The notes under the pieces were generated by a model, which worked only from the letters and a program-made list of their open reading frames with translations, did no database searches and was not told where the DNA came from. 40,177 nt of DNA from assembly GCA_050747525.1 (NCBI GenBank), contig JBOGOC010000011.1, forward strand, positions 1 to 40,177, read 5' to 3'. Below are positions 1 to 7,284 of the stretch, in pieces; the stretch's first letter is position 1; each line of letters opens with the position of its first letter. The position numbers and the translations under genes are program-made. The DNA comes from JBOGOC01 sp050747525. GTDB taxonomy: Bacteria > Acidobacteriota > Polarisedimenticolia > JACPZX01 > DASXTC01.

Positions 1-1
1 G

Positions 2-1807
2 TACTACCACCGCGTCGTGGACTGCCAATGGGCGTGCCCCGCCCACACGAACGTGCCGGAGTACATCCGGCTGATCGCCCAGGGCCGCTTCACCGACTCC
101 TACTGGCTGAACCGCGAGTCCAACGTCTTCCCGGGGATTCTGGGCCGCACGTGCGACCGGCCCTGCGAGCCCGCCTGCCGGCGGACCCGCGTGGATGGCA
201 AGCCGGTCGCGATCTGCCGTCTGAAGCGCGTCGCCGCCGACCACCGCGACCCCGCGGACGATCGTCTCCCTTCGATCCCGAAGCGGAAGAACGGCAAGCG
301 GATCGCCCTGATCGGCGCGGGCCCGGCGTCCCTCACCGTCTGCAACGACCTCATGCCGCTCGGCTACGAATGCACGATCTTCGAGCAGCTCGCTCGCCCG
401 GGCGGGCTCATGCGGATCAACATCCCCGCCTTCCGCCTCCCGGCGCGCGTCCTGGACGAGGAGATCGATATGATCCTCGACATGGGGGTGGAGGTCCGGT
501 ACAACACGCCGATCACCAGCCTCAAGGAGCTCCTCGAGGAGGATTGGAACGCGATCTTCATCGGGAGCGGCGCCCCCAAGGGCAAGGAGCTCAAGCTCCC
601 CGGCCGCGAGGAGGGTGCTGCCAACATCAACATCGGGATCGAGTGGCTGGCCTCGGTCCATTTCGGCCACGTCGATTCGATCGGCGAGCGAGTGCTCGTG
701 ATCGGGGTCGGGAACACCGCCATGGACTGCTGCCGTACAGCCAAGCGACTGGGCGGCACGGACGTCAAGGTGATGGCGCGGAAGGAGCGCCCCTACTTCA
801 AGGCCTCCCCCTGGGAGCTCGAAGACGCCGAGGAGGAGCAGGTCGAGATCCTTGTCAACCATTCCCCCAAGCGGTTCGTGGTCGAGAACGGACGGCTGGT
901 CGGAATGGAGTTCGAGCTCGTCTCCTGGCACGAGGGATCGAGCGGCCGCCTCGAGATGGAGGTCCACGACACGACCGTCCTCCCCTGCGACGACGTGCTC
1001 CTCGCGATCGGCCAGGACAATTCCTTCCCGTGGATCGAGCGCGACATCGGGATCGAGTTCGACAAGTGGGACATGCCGGTCGTCGACCGGACGACGTTCC
1101 AGACGACGCGCGAGGGCGTCTTCGTGGGTGGCGACGCGGCGTGGGGACCCGAGAACATCATCTGGGCGGTCGAGCACGCGCACCAGGCGGCGATCTCGAT
1201 CCACAACCGCTGCCAGGGGATCCCGCTGGAGGAGCGGCCCGAGCAGGGCATGAACCTGATCTCGGCCAAGATGGGGATGCACGCCTGGAGCTATCACAAC
1301 GACTACAACCCGGCGCCGCGGCAGAAGATGATCCACGTCGATCTCGTCGAACGGTTCCGGGAGCTCGAGATCGAGGTCGAGACAGGCTTCACTCCCGAAC
1401 AGACCGCGCGCGAAGTCCAGCGCTGCCTGAACTGCGACATCCAGACCCACTTCACGGCGCGGCTCTGCATCGAGTGCGACGCCTGCATCGACATCTGCCC
1501 GGTGGACTGCCTGACGATTACGCCCGACGGAGAGGAGGAGGAGCTCCGGAGGCGCCTCACGGCACCCGCCGAGAATCCGCACCAGCCGCTCTACGTCTCG
1601 GAGGCCCTGCCCCAGACCGGGCGGGTGATGGTCAAGGACGAGGACATCTGCGTCCACTGCGGGCTCTGCGCCGAGCGCTGCCCCACGGCGGCCTGGGACA
1701 TGCGGAAGTTCGATCTCCTGATTCCCTACGCCGACCGGCCGATCACCGAGCCTGTCCATCGTCCCAAGCTGCTCCAGATCGAGATTCCCGCCGGCGCCCC
1801 CGCATGA
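2..1807 (+). CDS. GltD-like FAD/NAD(P) oxidoreductase with two C-terminal 4Fe-4S motifs (5' end missing)
   Basis: Member of the glutamate-synthase small-subunit (GltD) family of NAD(P)H:acceptor flavoproteins. Numbering from the first GTG at 17, the N-terminal cluster cysteines lie in CQWACPAH and GRTCDRPCEPAC. The FAD motif GAGPAS is at about residue 100 and the NADPH motif GVGNTA at about 230. Two bacterial ferredoxin motifs follow: CIECDACIDIC (C484-C494) and CVHCGLCAERC (C545-C555). The frame is open to position 2 and the residues before the GTG still look like family sequence, so the true start is probably outside the window. The stop overlaps an ATG at 1804 (ATGA), implying translational coupling to what was probably korA. 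Inference: it passes electrons between NAD(P)H and the ferredoxin used by the 2-oxoacid oxidoreductase. Family certain, partner inferred. Confidence 0.88.
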   Translation, partial: YYHRVVDCQWACPAHTNVPEYIRLIAQGRFTDSYWLNRESNVFPGILGRTCDRPCEPACRRTRVDGKPVAICRLKRVAADHRDPADDRLPSIPKRKNGKRIALIGAGPASLTVCNDLMPLGYECTIFEQLARPGGLMRINIPAFRLPARVLDEEIDMILDMGVEVRYNTPITSLKELLEEDWNAIFIGSGAPKGKELKLPGREEGAANINIGIEWLASVHFGHVDSIGERVLVIGVGNTAMDCCRTAKRLGGTDVKVMARKERPYFKASPWELEDAEEEQVEILVNHSPKRFVVENGRLVGMEFELVSWHEGSSGRLEMEVHDTTVLPCDDVLLAIGQDNSFPWIERDIGIEFDKWDMPVVDRTTFQTTREGVFVGGDAAWGPENIIWAVEHAHQAAISIHNRCQGIPLEERPEQGMNLISAKMGMHAWSYHNDYNPAPRQKMIHVDLVERFRELEIEVETGFTPEQTAREVQRCLNCDIQTHFTARLCIECDACIDICPVDCLTITPDGEEEELRRRLTAPAENPHQPLYVSEALPQTGRVMVKDEDICVHCGLCAERCPTAAWDMRKFDLLIPYADRPITEPVHRPKLLQIEIPAGAPA

Positions 1808-1887
1808 GCGGGCTCTCGAAGGTGCCGGCCACGCCCTCCAGCGTGAGCGGAGGTCAGCTACGGATCGATCCAACCCAGCACGAATGA
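1804..1887 (+). pseudogene. Orphan 5' end of korA (probable), cut off by an insertion
   Basis: A 27-codon frame starts at the ATG that overlaps the upstream stop (ATGA) and begins MSGLSKVPATPSSVSG. It resembles the poorly conserved Ser/Pro-rich leader usual for KorA proteins and is in the same reading frame as korA, whose conserved part begins at about 2671. The frame then runs into foreign sequence and stops at 1887. I infer this is the original coupled start of korA, separated from the body by the inserted block. This is not proven: a short unrelated ORF could look the same. Confidence 0.4.
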
Positions 1888-1893
1888 TTTGCC

Positions 1894-2463
1894 ATGGCTG
1901 AGAGGCAACTCTACAAGCTGAAAGTAACTCTGCAGGATTCCCGGCCCCCGATCTGGCGCAGGTTCGAGGTCCCGGCGGACGTTACGCTGTTCAAGCTGCA
2001 TCAGATCCTCCAGCTGGTCATGGGCTGGACCGATAGCCACCTCCACCAGTTCCGCCGGGGGGAAACCCTCTACGGGGAATCCGACCCGGAGTTTGGCATC
2101 CGACGACGCAACGAGAAGCGCGTTCGACTGGCGGAAGTCCTCTTGAAGCCGAAGGACCGGATGGTCTACGAGTACGATTTCGGCGACGGCTGGCAACACG
2201 ATATCGTCCTCGAAGACACCCCCTCCCCTGAACCCCGGGTTCGGTATCCGCGCGTCCTGGCCGGCAAGCGCGCCTGTCCCCCGGAGGATATCGGCGGTAT
2301 GTGGGGATTTTACGGTTTTCTCGAGGCGATCCGTGATCCGAAGCATCCCGAGCACGAGGAGATGCTCGAATGGTGGGGTTCCGATTTCAACCCCGAGGAA
2401 TTCGATGTCGAGGAGGTGAACCTGGTTCTCCATCCTGGATCACGACGGAGGCCCGATGCCTGA
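1894..2463 (+). CDS. Plasmid pRiA4b ORF-3 family protein
   Basis: A 189-residue protein matching the pRiA4b ORF-3-like (IS1096 passenger, TnpR-like) family. It shows the opening LYKLKVTLQDSRPPIWRRFEV, the helix LHQILQLVMGW followed by HLHQF, the central block YEYDFGDGW, and the tail WGFYGFLEAI with a final WGSDFNPEEFD. Length is normal for the family. Biochemical function is unknown; homologues are common on plasmids and in defence- or transposon-rich regions. A short reading frame overlaps its 3' end (ATG at 2456) and belongs to the same block. No good ribosome binding site precedes ATG 1894, which lies 7 bases after the stop of the orphan korA 5' frame. Confidence 0.85.
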   Translation: MAERQLYKLKVTLQDSRPPIWRRFEVPADVTLFKLHQILQLVMGWTDSHLHQFRRGETLYGESDPEFGIRRRNEKRVRLAEVLLKPKDRMVYEYDFGDGWQHDIVLEDTPSPEPRVRYPRVLAGKRACPPEDIGGMWGFYGFLEAIRDPKHPEHEEMLEWWGSDFNPEEFDVEEVNLVLHPGSRRRPDA

Positions 2464-2596
2464 CAGGGGTCGTTCACTCTCAGTGCTCAGGAGAAAAGCC
2501 CGCCGCGGGTTCCACGGATATCCGATTGCGACGATCGCGTTCTACGGGCCGGATGATGCTCGCGCAACGAAAGTCGCGTTCGGCGGAAAAAGATGA
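2456..2596 (+). pseudogene. Truncated small companion protein of the pRiA4b ORF-3 gene
   Basis: A 46-codon frame starts inside the end of the preceding gene. It contains the segment RRGFHGYPIATIAFYGPDD followed by ARATKVAFGG and then stops. From memory, the segment GYPxATIAxYGPDD is typical of a longer small protein (roughly 100-120 residues) often encoded beside pRiA4b ORF-3 genes. Here the frame ends just after that motif, at a TGA that overlaps the ATG of the present korA frame (ATGA at 2593). It therefore looks like a copy truncated at the right edge of the insertion. Function unknown. Confidence 0.5.
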
Positions 2597-4572
2597 GTCG
2601 TCGCCACCATCCCGCCTTGGCCGCGCCGGTCCGCGCCGGCGCACCATCTCCCCGCGAGCCCGGTGAGCGGGTCAACGATTTCGCGTTCAAGATCGGTACG
2701 GTGAACGGCACCGGATCGGCGAGCGCCAACGGCCTTCTCATGCAGGCGATCTTTCGGATGGGCGTGCCTGTCACGGGGAAGAATGTCTTTCCCTCGAACA
2801 TCCAGGGGCTCCCCACCTGGTACGAGGTCCGGGTTAGCGGGGAGGGCTACACCGCCCGTACGCCCCACTTCGATCTTCTCGTGGCGATGAACCCGTCCAC
2901 TTACGCGCGCGACATCGCCGAGGTGCGCCCGGGTGGGTGGCTCCTCTACGACTCCTCGTGGCCCATGGACAAGACGCTGCGGCGGGACGACGTGACGTTT
3001 CTCGAGGTCCCGCTCGGAGAGATGTGCGTCGAGGCTTTTCAGGGCGACCGCGAGCGCGTTCTCATGAGGAACATCACCTACGTGGGCGCGCTGGCGGCCT
3101 TTCTGGACATCGACATGGAGGTAGTTCAGGCGATGCTCGAGGAGAAGTTCGGCCGCAAGAAGGCGCTTCTGAACTCGAACCACACGGCGATCCGGCTGGG
3201 CTACGACTACGCCCGCGACCACTACGACTGCCCGCTTCCCATCCGGCTCGATCGGATGGACGCCACCGCCGGCCACATCCTGATCGACGGCAACGCGGCG
3301 GCGGCGCTCGGGTGCGTCTACGCCGGGGCCACCGTGGGGGCGTGGTACCCGATCACCCCGGCCACGTCGCTGATGGACGCCTTCAGCGGCTTCTGCGAGC
3401 GCTATCGGGTGGACTCGGAGACCGGCAGGAAGCGGTTCTGCATCGTCCAGGCCGAGGACGAGCTGGCGGCGGTGGGTGTCGTGATCGGCGCCGGCTGGGC
3501 CGGCGCACGCGCCTTCACACCGACCGCGGGCCCCGGCATCTCGCTCATGAGCGAGTTCATCGGGCTCGCCTACTACGTCGAGATCCCGATCGTCCTCTTC
3601 GACATCCAGCGCACGGGTCCCTCGACCGGCATGCCGACCCGAACCCAGCAGGGCGATCTCATGATGATCGCCTATGCCTCCCACGGCGACACGCGGCACA
3701 TTGCGCTCTTCCCCGCCAACCCCGAGGAGTGCTTCCGGATGGCGGTCCAGGCATTCGACCTGGCCGAGCGTTTCCAGACCCCGGTGTTCGTGGTGTCGGA
3801 TCTCGACATCGGAATGAACGACTGGATGTGCCCCAGGCTCGAATGGGACGACAGCTACCGGCCCGACCGGGGGAAGGTCCTGGGGCCCGAGGAGCTGGAG
3901 CGGATCGAGAAGTACTTCCGGTACGTCGACGCCGACGGCGACGGGATCGCCGCGCGGACCCTGCCCGGCTCGCACCCCAAAGGCGCCTACTTCGCGCGCG
4001 GATCGGGGCACACGCAGTACGGGACGTACACCGAGGACTCGGCCGAGTACGTCGAGCTGATGGAGCGGCTCGCGCGGAAGATCTCGGGGGCGGCGAAGGC
4101 GGTGCCGGAGCCGGAGGTATGGTGGGCCGTGGAGGTCTCGGGCCGCTCCGGTGGACCCGCTGGCGATGGTCGGCGTAGGAGTGCCGGGTCGCGAGGGAAA
4201 GCGTCATCGACCGGCCACGGGTCGCGGCTCGGGATCGTCACGATCGGCAGCCCCCGGGCCGCCGTCCTCGAAGCCGTGGACCGTCTCGCCGAGGAGGGGA
4301 TCGCCCTCGACTTCCTCAGGGTGCGGGGATTTCCGTTCGACACATCGATCAAGGAGTTCCTGGAGACACACGACGTGAACTTCGTCGTCGAGCAGAACCG
4401 GGACGCCCAGCTCCGATCGCTGCTTCTCCTCGAGACCGCGGTCGCGCCGGAGCGGCTCGCGTCCGTGCGATACTACGGCGGCCTGCCACTCAGCACGCAC
4501 CATGTGATCGAAGGGGTAAAGGGGCATCTGGAGGCGCGCGATGCAGGCGCCTCGCCCCCGGCGCCCAACTAA
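2593..4572 (+). CDS. korA: 2-oxoacid:ferredoxin oxidoreductase subunit alpha (gamma-alpha fusion, KorA type)
   Basis: Alpha subunit of the thiamine-pyrophosphate 2-oxoacid (probably 2-oxoglutarate):ferredoxin oxidoreductase, which interconverts 2-oxoacid plus CoA and acyl-CoA with reduced ferredoxin. The N-terminal gamma domain (about residues 27-210) carries KIGTVNGTGSASANGLLM and FPSNIQGLPTWYEVRV. The alpha pyrimidine domain begins near residue 228 with YPITPATS at 252. The C-terminal part (from about 545) is the usual transketolase-C-like domain. A low-complexity segment around residues 515-540 joins the last two domains. The first 26 residues are not family-like and may be read from inserted DNA; the true 5' end may be the orphan frame at 1804. 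The partner beta subunit (TPP and 4Fe-4S carrying) usually follows directly but is absent downstream; an integron integrase follows instead. Confidence 0.88.
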   Translation: MSRRHHPALAAPVRAGAPSPREPGERVNDFAFKIGTVNGTGSASANGLLMQAIFRMGVPVTGKNVFPSNIQGLPTWYEVRVSGEGYTARTPHFDLLVAMNPSTYARDIAEVRPGGWLLYDSSWPMDKTLRRDDVTFLEVPLGEMCVEAFQGDRERVLMRNITYVGALAAFLDIDMEVVQAMLEEKFGRKKALLNSNHTAIRLGYDYARDHYDCPLPIRLDRMDATAGHILIDGNAAAALGCVYAGATVGAWYPITPATSLMDAFSGFCERYRVDSETGRKRFCIVQAEDELAAVGVVIGAGWAGARAFTPTAGPGISLMSEFIGLAYYVEIPIVLFDIQRTGPSTGMPTRTQQGDLMMIAYASHGDTRHIALFPANPEECFRMAVQAFDLAERFQTPVFVVSDLDIGMNDWMCPRLEWDDSYRPDRGKVLGPEELERIEKYFRYVDADGDGIAARTLPGSHPKGAYFARGSGHTQYGTYTEDSAEYVELMERLARKISGAAKAVPEPEVWWAVEVSGRSGGPAGDGRRRSAGSRGKASSTGHGSRLGIVTIGSPRAAVLEAVDRLAEEGIALDFLRVRGFPFDTSIKEFLETHDVNFVVEQNRDAQLRSLLLLETAVAPERLASVRYYGGLPLSTHHVIEGVKGHLEARDAGASPPAPN

Positions 4573-4679
4573 AAGCATAAAGCGCAGCGCACCGTCACCT
4601 GCCGGTGGACGGCTGCGGCGGCCAAGCCCCGCTTCCTCCACCCTCCTCCGGCGCGGCAATTGCAAGCGTCGAACTGTGC

Positions 4680-5667
4680 ATGTCATTTCCCGCGATCGAG
4701 ACCGCCCCGAAGCCCACCCGCCTAGTGGATCAGGTCCGCGCAGCCATTCGCGTCCACGGCTACAGCCGGCGAACGGAGAAGGCCTATGTCGGGTGGATTC
4801 GCCAGTACGTGCGATTCCACGGAATGCGCCACCCAACCCATCTCGGTGAAGCCGAAGTGTCCGCCTTTCTGACCCACCTGGCAGTGGAGCGGAAGGTCAG
4901 CGCGTCAACCCAGAACCAGGCGCTGAGCGCGATCCTCTTCCTGTATCGCAAAGTGCTGAAGATCGAGCTCGGGTGGCTGGACGACCTGGTGCATGCCCGG
5001 CGCCCCGCCCGACTTCCGGTCGTTCTCACCCGCTCCGAAGTGGCGTCGATCCTGGAGTGCCTTCACGGTCACGCCATGGCTCATGGCTTCCCTCCTCTAC
5101 GGGGCGGGACTCCGCCTCCTCGAGTGCGCCCGGCTCCGGGTCAAGGATGTAGAACTCGATCGTCGGGAGATCGTCGTTCGAGACGGCAAGGGGAGGAAGG
5201 ACCGGGTGACATTGCTTCCGGAGTCGCTCGGCACGCCCCTTGAGGACCATCTCGAGCGTGTGCGCATCCAGAATCAGGAGGACCTCGCCCGGGGCCGCGG
5301 GAGTGTCGAACTGCCGACGGCGCTCGAGCGGAAGTACCCCCGCGCTGCCTGGCAATGGGGATGGCAATGGGTCTTCCCCGCGACGCGTTTCTATCGGGAT
5401 CCCGTGACCGGACGCCGGCGGCGTCATCACCTGCACGAATCCGTGCTTCAGAAGGCTGTCAAGGTCGCGGTTCAGGCCGCCGGCATTTCCAAGCCCGCCA
5501 GCTGCCACACTTTGCGTCATTCATTCGCCACCCATCTGCTCGAGGATGGCTATGACATCCGGACGATCCAGGAGCTCCTGGGGCATCGCGACGTACGGAC
5601 GACCATGATCTACACGCACGTCCTGAATCGCGGCGGCAGAGGCGTGCGCTCGCCGCTGGACCGATGA
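4680..5667 (+). pseudogene. intI: Integron integrase (IntI-type tyrosine recombinase), frameshifted
   Basis: Tyrosine recombinase of the integron integrase group. The N-terminal SAM-like domain is clear (YVGWIRQYVRFHGMRHP, FLTHLAVERKVSASTQNQALSA). The catalytic part has the first Arg in YGAGLRLLE, and HTLRHSFATHLL, LLGHRDVRTTMIYTH with HxxR, H and the nucleophile Tyr. The IntI-specific insertion (ALERKYPRAAWQWGWQWVFP, then RRRRHHLHESVLQKAVK) separates it from XerC/D. The gene is split: the first frame (from ATG 4680) breaks down after LECLHG, and the rest reads in the next frame from TPWLMASLLYGAG. One extra C near 5070 explains this. It may be a true pseudogene or a sequencing or assembly error. 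Integrase and cassette lie on the same strand, so attI is 3' of the gene, unlike class 1 integrons. Confidence 0.85.
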
Positions 5668-5856
5668 ACACGCTCGCGGTATATACCCATATCGGGGTCG
5701 CCGCTGGCGGGGGATCCCCAAGCGCGGCGGTGCAGGTTAGGTGGGTAACAGGAGAGGCTGCAATAAGATGCACGTATCGCCGACGACGCGAAACCGCAGC
5801 AATACACCGCGAGTGCTCGCCCTGATACCGGGTTATGTGGAACCAGCTACTTCAAG
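5668..5856 (+). other. Probable attI region of the integron
   Basis: Non-coding stretch between the integrase stop and the first cassette boundary. It ends in the recombination core GTTAGGC (5856-5862), and a second GTTRRRY core, GTTAGGT, lies at 5736-5742. No matching RYYYAAC element was found that would make 5736-5856 an ORF-less cassette, so attI is the simpler reading. Short inverted repeats (TATATACCCATATCGGG near 5680) are present. Integrase binding sites cannot be delimited by eye. Confidence 0.5.
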
Positions 5857-6675
5857 TTAGGCTGTAGCAGACTACTCGATGATGCTTCCTGCAAGCACTC
5901 CACTGTGGGCCGCGCTACTTCTGATGCCCGCGGGGCTTTCCGCTCAGGCGACGACCATCTCCGCCCCTCCCGAGCCATCGCTGCTTCACATGTTCGTTCG
6001 ACCGTGGGCCCGCGAGTCCGCCCTCGGCGATCTCGTGACGGTCTCGATGCCGGACTCCGCGCTCGAGCTGCGATTCTGGGGCGGCTTCGGGCTATTTGGC
6101 ACGCGAGGCTTGGTGCTGCAGCGCAGTCCGGCCGGTGAGTGGACCGCGCGTCGAGCCGTGGTCGAGGGGTGCGCGGTGGTGCGTCCATTCTCGGAGCAAT
6201 TGACCCCGGCGCGCATCGACAGCCTCCGTCGGCGGGCGCGAGAGTCCTGCTCTCCCGACTCAGGGGGTGGAGGTCAGGTGATCTACGCCGCATGGCTCTC
6301 GCTGTACGCATTGGAGTTGCCGCCCGATCCTGAGGCGGTGTGGCGCGACCTCCTCAGCGCCGGGCTTCTCACTCTGCCGCCCCGCGTTGAGCGTACCTGG
6401 ATTATGAACGACGGCCACACGTTCGTGCTCGAGCTGCGCCGGGGCCACGAATACCGCGCATCCGAAATCGAGTACTTAGAGAAGCCGGAGCATCCTGCCG
6501 ACGCTACGATCCGCCGGGTCGCAGACGTACTCACGCGGTACTATCGGTGGGACCGGCCTTAAAACCGCGACCTGACTCGAGTTGCAGCCTAACACGGTTT
6601 GCAGCTGCCAAGCGACCCTAAGGATGCGGGTACGCCGCGATCGTCATACCTCGCTTGCAGCTGAAACCTGATCCG
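5857..6675 (+). mobile_element. Integron gene cassette 1
   Basis: The cassette runs from TTAGGC just inside the core at 5856 to the G of the next core GTTAGAC at 6675 (819 bp). It has one ORF starting 22 bases after the boundary and an attC beginning 25 bases after the stop. In the excised circle the attC outer repeats would be GCCTAAC (6587-6593) and GTTAGGC (5856-5862 core), which are exact complements. This is independent confirmation that both ends are called correctly. Confidence 0.8.
5879..6562 (+). CDS. Cassette-encoded secreted protein of unknown function
   Basis: A 227-residue protein with a clear signal peptide (MMLPASTPLWAALLLMPAGLSAQA, cleavage expected after SAQA). The mature part is mixed alpha/beta, with a segment VTVSMPDSALELRFWGGFGLFG, two cysteines (in EGCAVV and ESCSPD) and a conserved-looking tail RTWIMNDGHTFVLELRRGHEYRASEIEYL. 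I do not recognise the family. It is the only ORF of cassette 1, sits 22 bases from the recombination boundary as cassette genes commonly do, and has no obvious promoter of its own, so it may depend on a promoter in or near intI. The alternative ATG one codon downstream (5882) is equally possible. Confidence 0.7.
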   Translation: MMLPASTPLWAALLLMPAGLSAQATTISAPPEPSLLHMFVRPWARESALGDLVTVSMPDSALELRFWGGFGLFGTRGLVLQRSPAGEWTARRAVVEGCAVVRPFSEQLTPARIDSLRRRARESCSPDSGGGGQVIYAAWLSLYALELPPDPEAVWRDLLSAGLLTLPPRVERTWIMNDGHTFVLELRRGHEYRASEIEYLEKPEHPADATIRRVADVLTRYYRWDRP

Positions 6676-6681
6676 TTAGAC
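6587..6681 (+). repeat. attC recombination site (95 bp)
   Basis: The outer core sites are R'' GCCTAAC at 6587-6593 and R' GTTAGAC at 6675-6681. Inside, 6596-6615 and 6651-6668 are inverted repeats of each other (GGTTT-CAGCTG-CAAGCGA pairing), with one extra unpaired base on the left arm at each of two places, as expected for the extrahelical bases of a folded attC bottom strand. A variable loop with a small GC hairpin separates the arms. The length is within the usual attC range. Confidence 0.85.
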
Positions 6682-6696
6682 CTCACCCGGACATCG

Positions 6697-6890
6697 GTGA
6701 CTCTGAAAGAGGAAGCTGAGCGTCTTCGCCTGATGGTCGGCGCGGGATACTGCCCGGTGGCCGAGGCGGTCGAGTGGGCAGACGGCGTCATTGCCCGGGA
6801 GGTCGCGCCACCGGCCGCCGTGCTCGACGTCTCGCTGACGGGGCGCGCGTCGCCGGCAACGCAGCGGGCGCTCAGCCTCCCATTGCATGC
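6697..6890 (+). pseudogene. 5' stump of the second cassette ORF
   Basis: A GTG at 6697 lies 21 bases after the second cassette boundary, mirroring cassette 1. It opens a frame with clear coding character: EEAERLRLMVGAGYCPVAEA, VEWADGVIAREVAPPAAVLD, VSLTGRASPATQRALSL. At about 6883-6890 the frame runs into the ArsR promoter and continues only accidentally in frame with arsR. No attC with the matching R'' (GTCTAAC) is found downstream. I infer that the ArsR operon insertion removed the rest of this cassette gene. Function unknown. Confidence 0.45.
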
Positions 6891-6928
6891 CGTCACCCAT
6901 GTTGTTATACTGAACCGTATGGTTCAGT
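6883..6928 (+). promoter_or_regulatory. Leaderless promoter overlapped by palindromic ArsR operator
   Basis: TTGCAT (6883-6888), a 17-base spacer, then TATACT (6906-6911). The -10 is followed after seven bases by the ATG at 6919, so the predicted transcript starts at or next to the start codon. A perfect 8+4+8 palindrome (ACTGAACC-GTAT-GGTTCAGT, 6909-6928) covers the -10, start site and first codons. This is the expected position for autorepression by the ArsR protein encoded immediately downstream. Confidence 0.72.
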
Positions 6929-7284
6929 CTAGCCAAACCCACTTCGATGCCTCGTTCGGCGCGCTCTCGAACGCCACCCGACGCGGCGTTCTGGAGCAAC
7001 TCGGGCGTGCGGACGCTTCGATCACAGCCCTTGCCGAGAGGTTCCACATGACCCTTACGGGCATGAGGAAACATGTAGGCGTCTTAGAGCAAGCGGGGCT
7101 CGTCAGCACGGAGAAGGTTGGGCGCGTGCGGACCTGCAAGCTCGGGCTGCGCGGACTGGAAGAAGAGGCGGCATGGATCGAGAGGTATCGCCAGCTCTGG
7201 GCCGCGCGCTTCGACGAGTTGAACATTGTTGTCGAGGAATTGAAACGGAAGGAGAAAGCAAATGGACGTAAGAGGAGAAAGTGA
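6919..7284 (+). CDS. ArsR/SmtB-type HTH transcriptional regulator
   Basis: A 121-residue winged-helix protein. It has the typical opening FGALSNATRRGVLEQLGRADASITALAERFHMT, a recognition helix region LTGMRKHVGVLEQAGLVSTEKVGRVRTCKL and a C-terminal helix ending in WAARFDELNIVVEELKRK. It lacks the CxC metal site of ArsR/SmtB metal sensors. It belongs to the non-metal subgroup usually paired with an AHSA1/SRPBCC gene, as here. ATG 6919 is chosen because the promoter and palindrome end exactly there; the longer upstream frame is the stump of another gene. It overlaps the next gene by 23 bases, implying coupled translation. Likely autorepressor; the signal is unknown. Confidence 0.85.
   Translation: MVQSSQTHFDASFGALSNATRRGVLEQLGRADASITALAERFHMTLTGMRKHVGVLEQAGLVSTEKVGRVRTCKLGLRGLEEEAAWIERYRQLWAARFDELNIVVEELKRKEKANGRKRRK

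Larger units (their letters stand above)
1851..2670. mobile_element. Putative inserted block carrying pRiA4b ORF-3-type gene and truncated companion
   Basis: The block lies between two genes normally expected to abut, and its gene content (pRiA4b ORF-3 family) is typical of mobile or accessory DNA. The octamer GTGAGCGG occurs at both edges (1843-1850 and 2663-2670), with similarity continuing into GTCA after a 2-base offset. Simple excision between the octamers leaves korA one base out of frame, so the octamer may be coincidental or the edges may have been edited later. No transposase or terminal inverted repeats were seen. Boundaries are approximate. Confidence 0.35.

Noticed and set aside
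1843..2670. GTGAGCGG repeats as a clean target-site duplication
   Set aside because: Removing one copy plus the intervening DNA leaves korA out of frame, so the octamers are reported only as suggestive.
5736..5856. ORF-less integron cassette between the two cores GTTAGGT and GTTAGGC
   Set aside because: A cassette starting TTAGGT should carry ACCTAAC near its end; none is present, and the partial stem (GTAAC/GTTAGGC side) is too poor. It is treated as attI.
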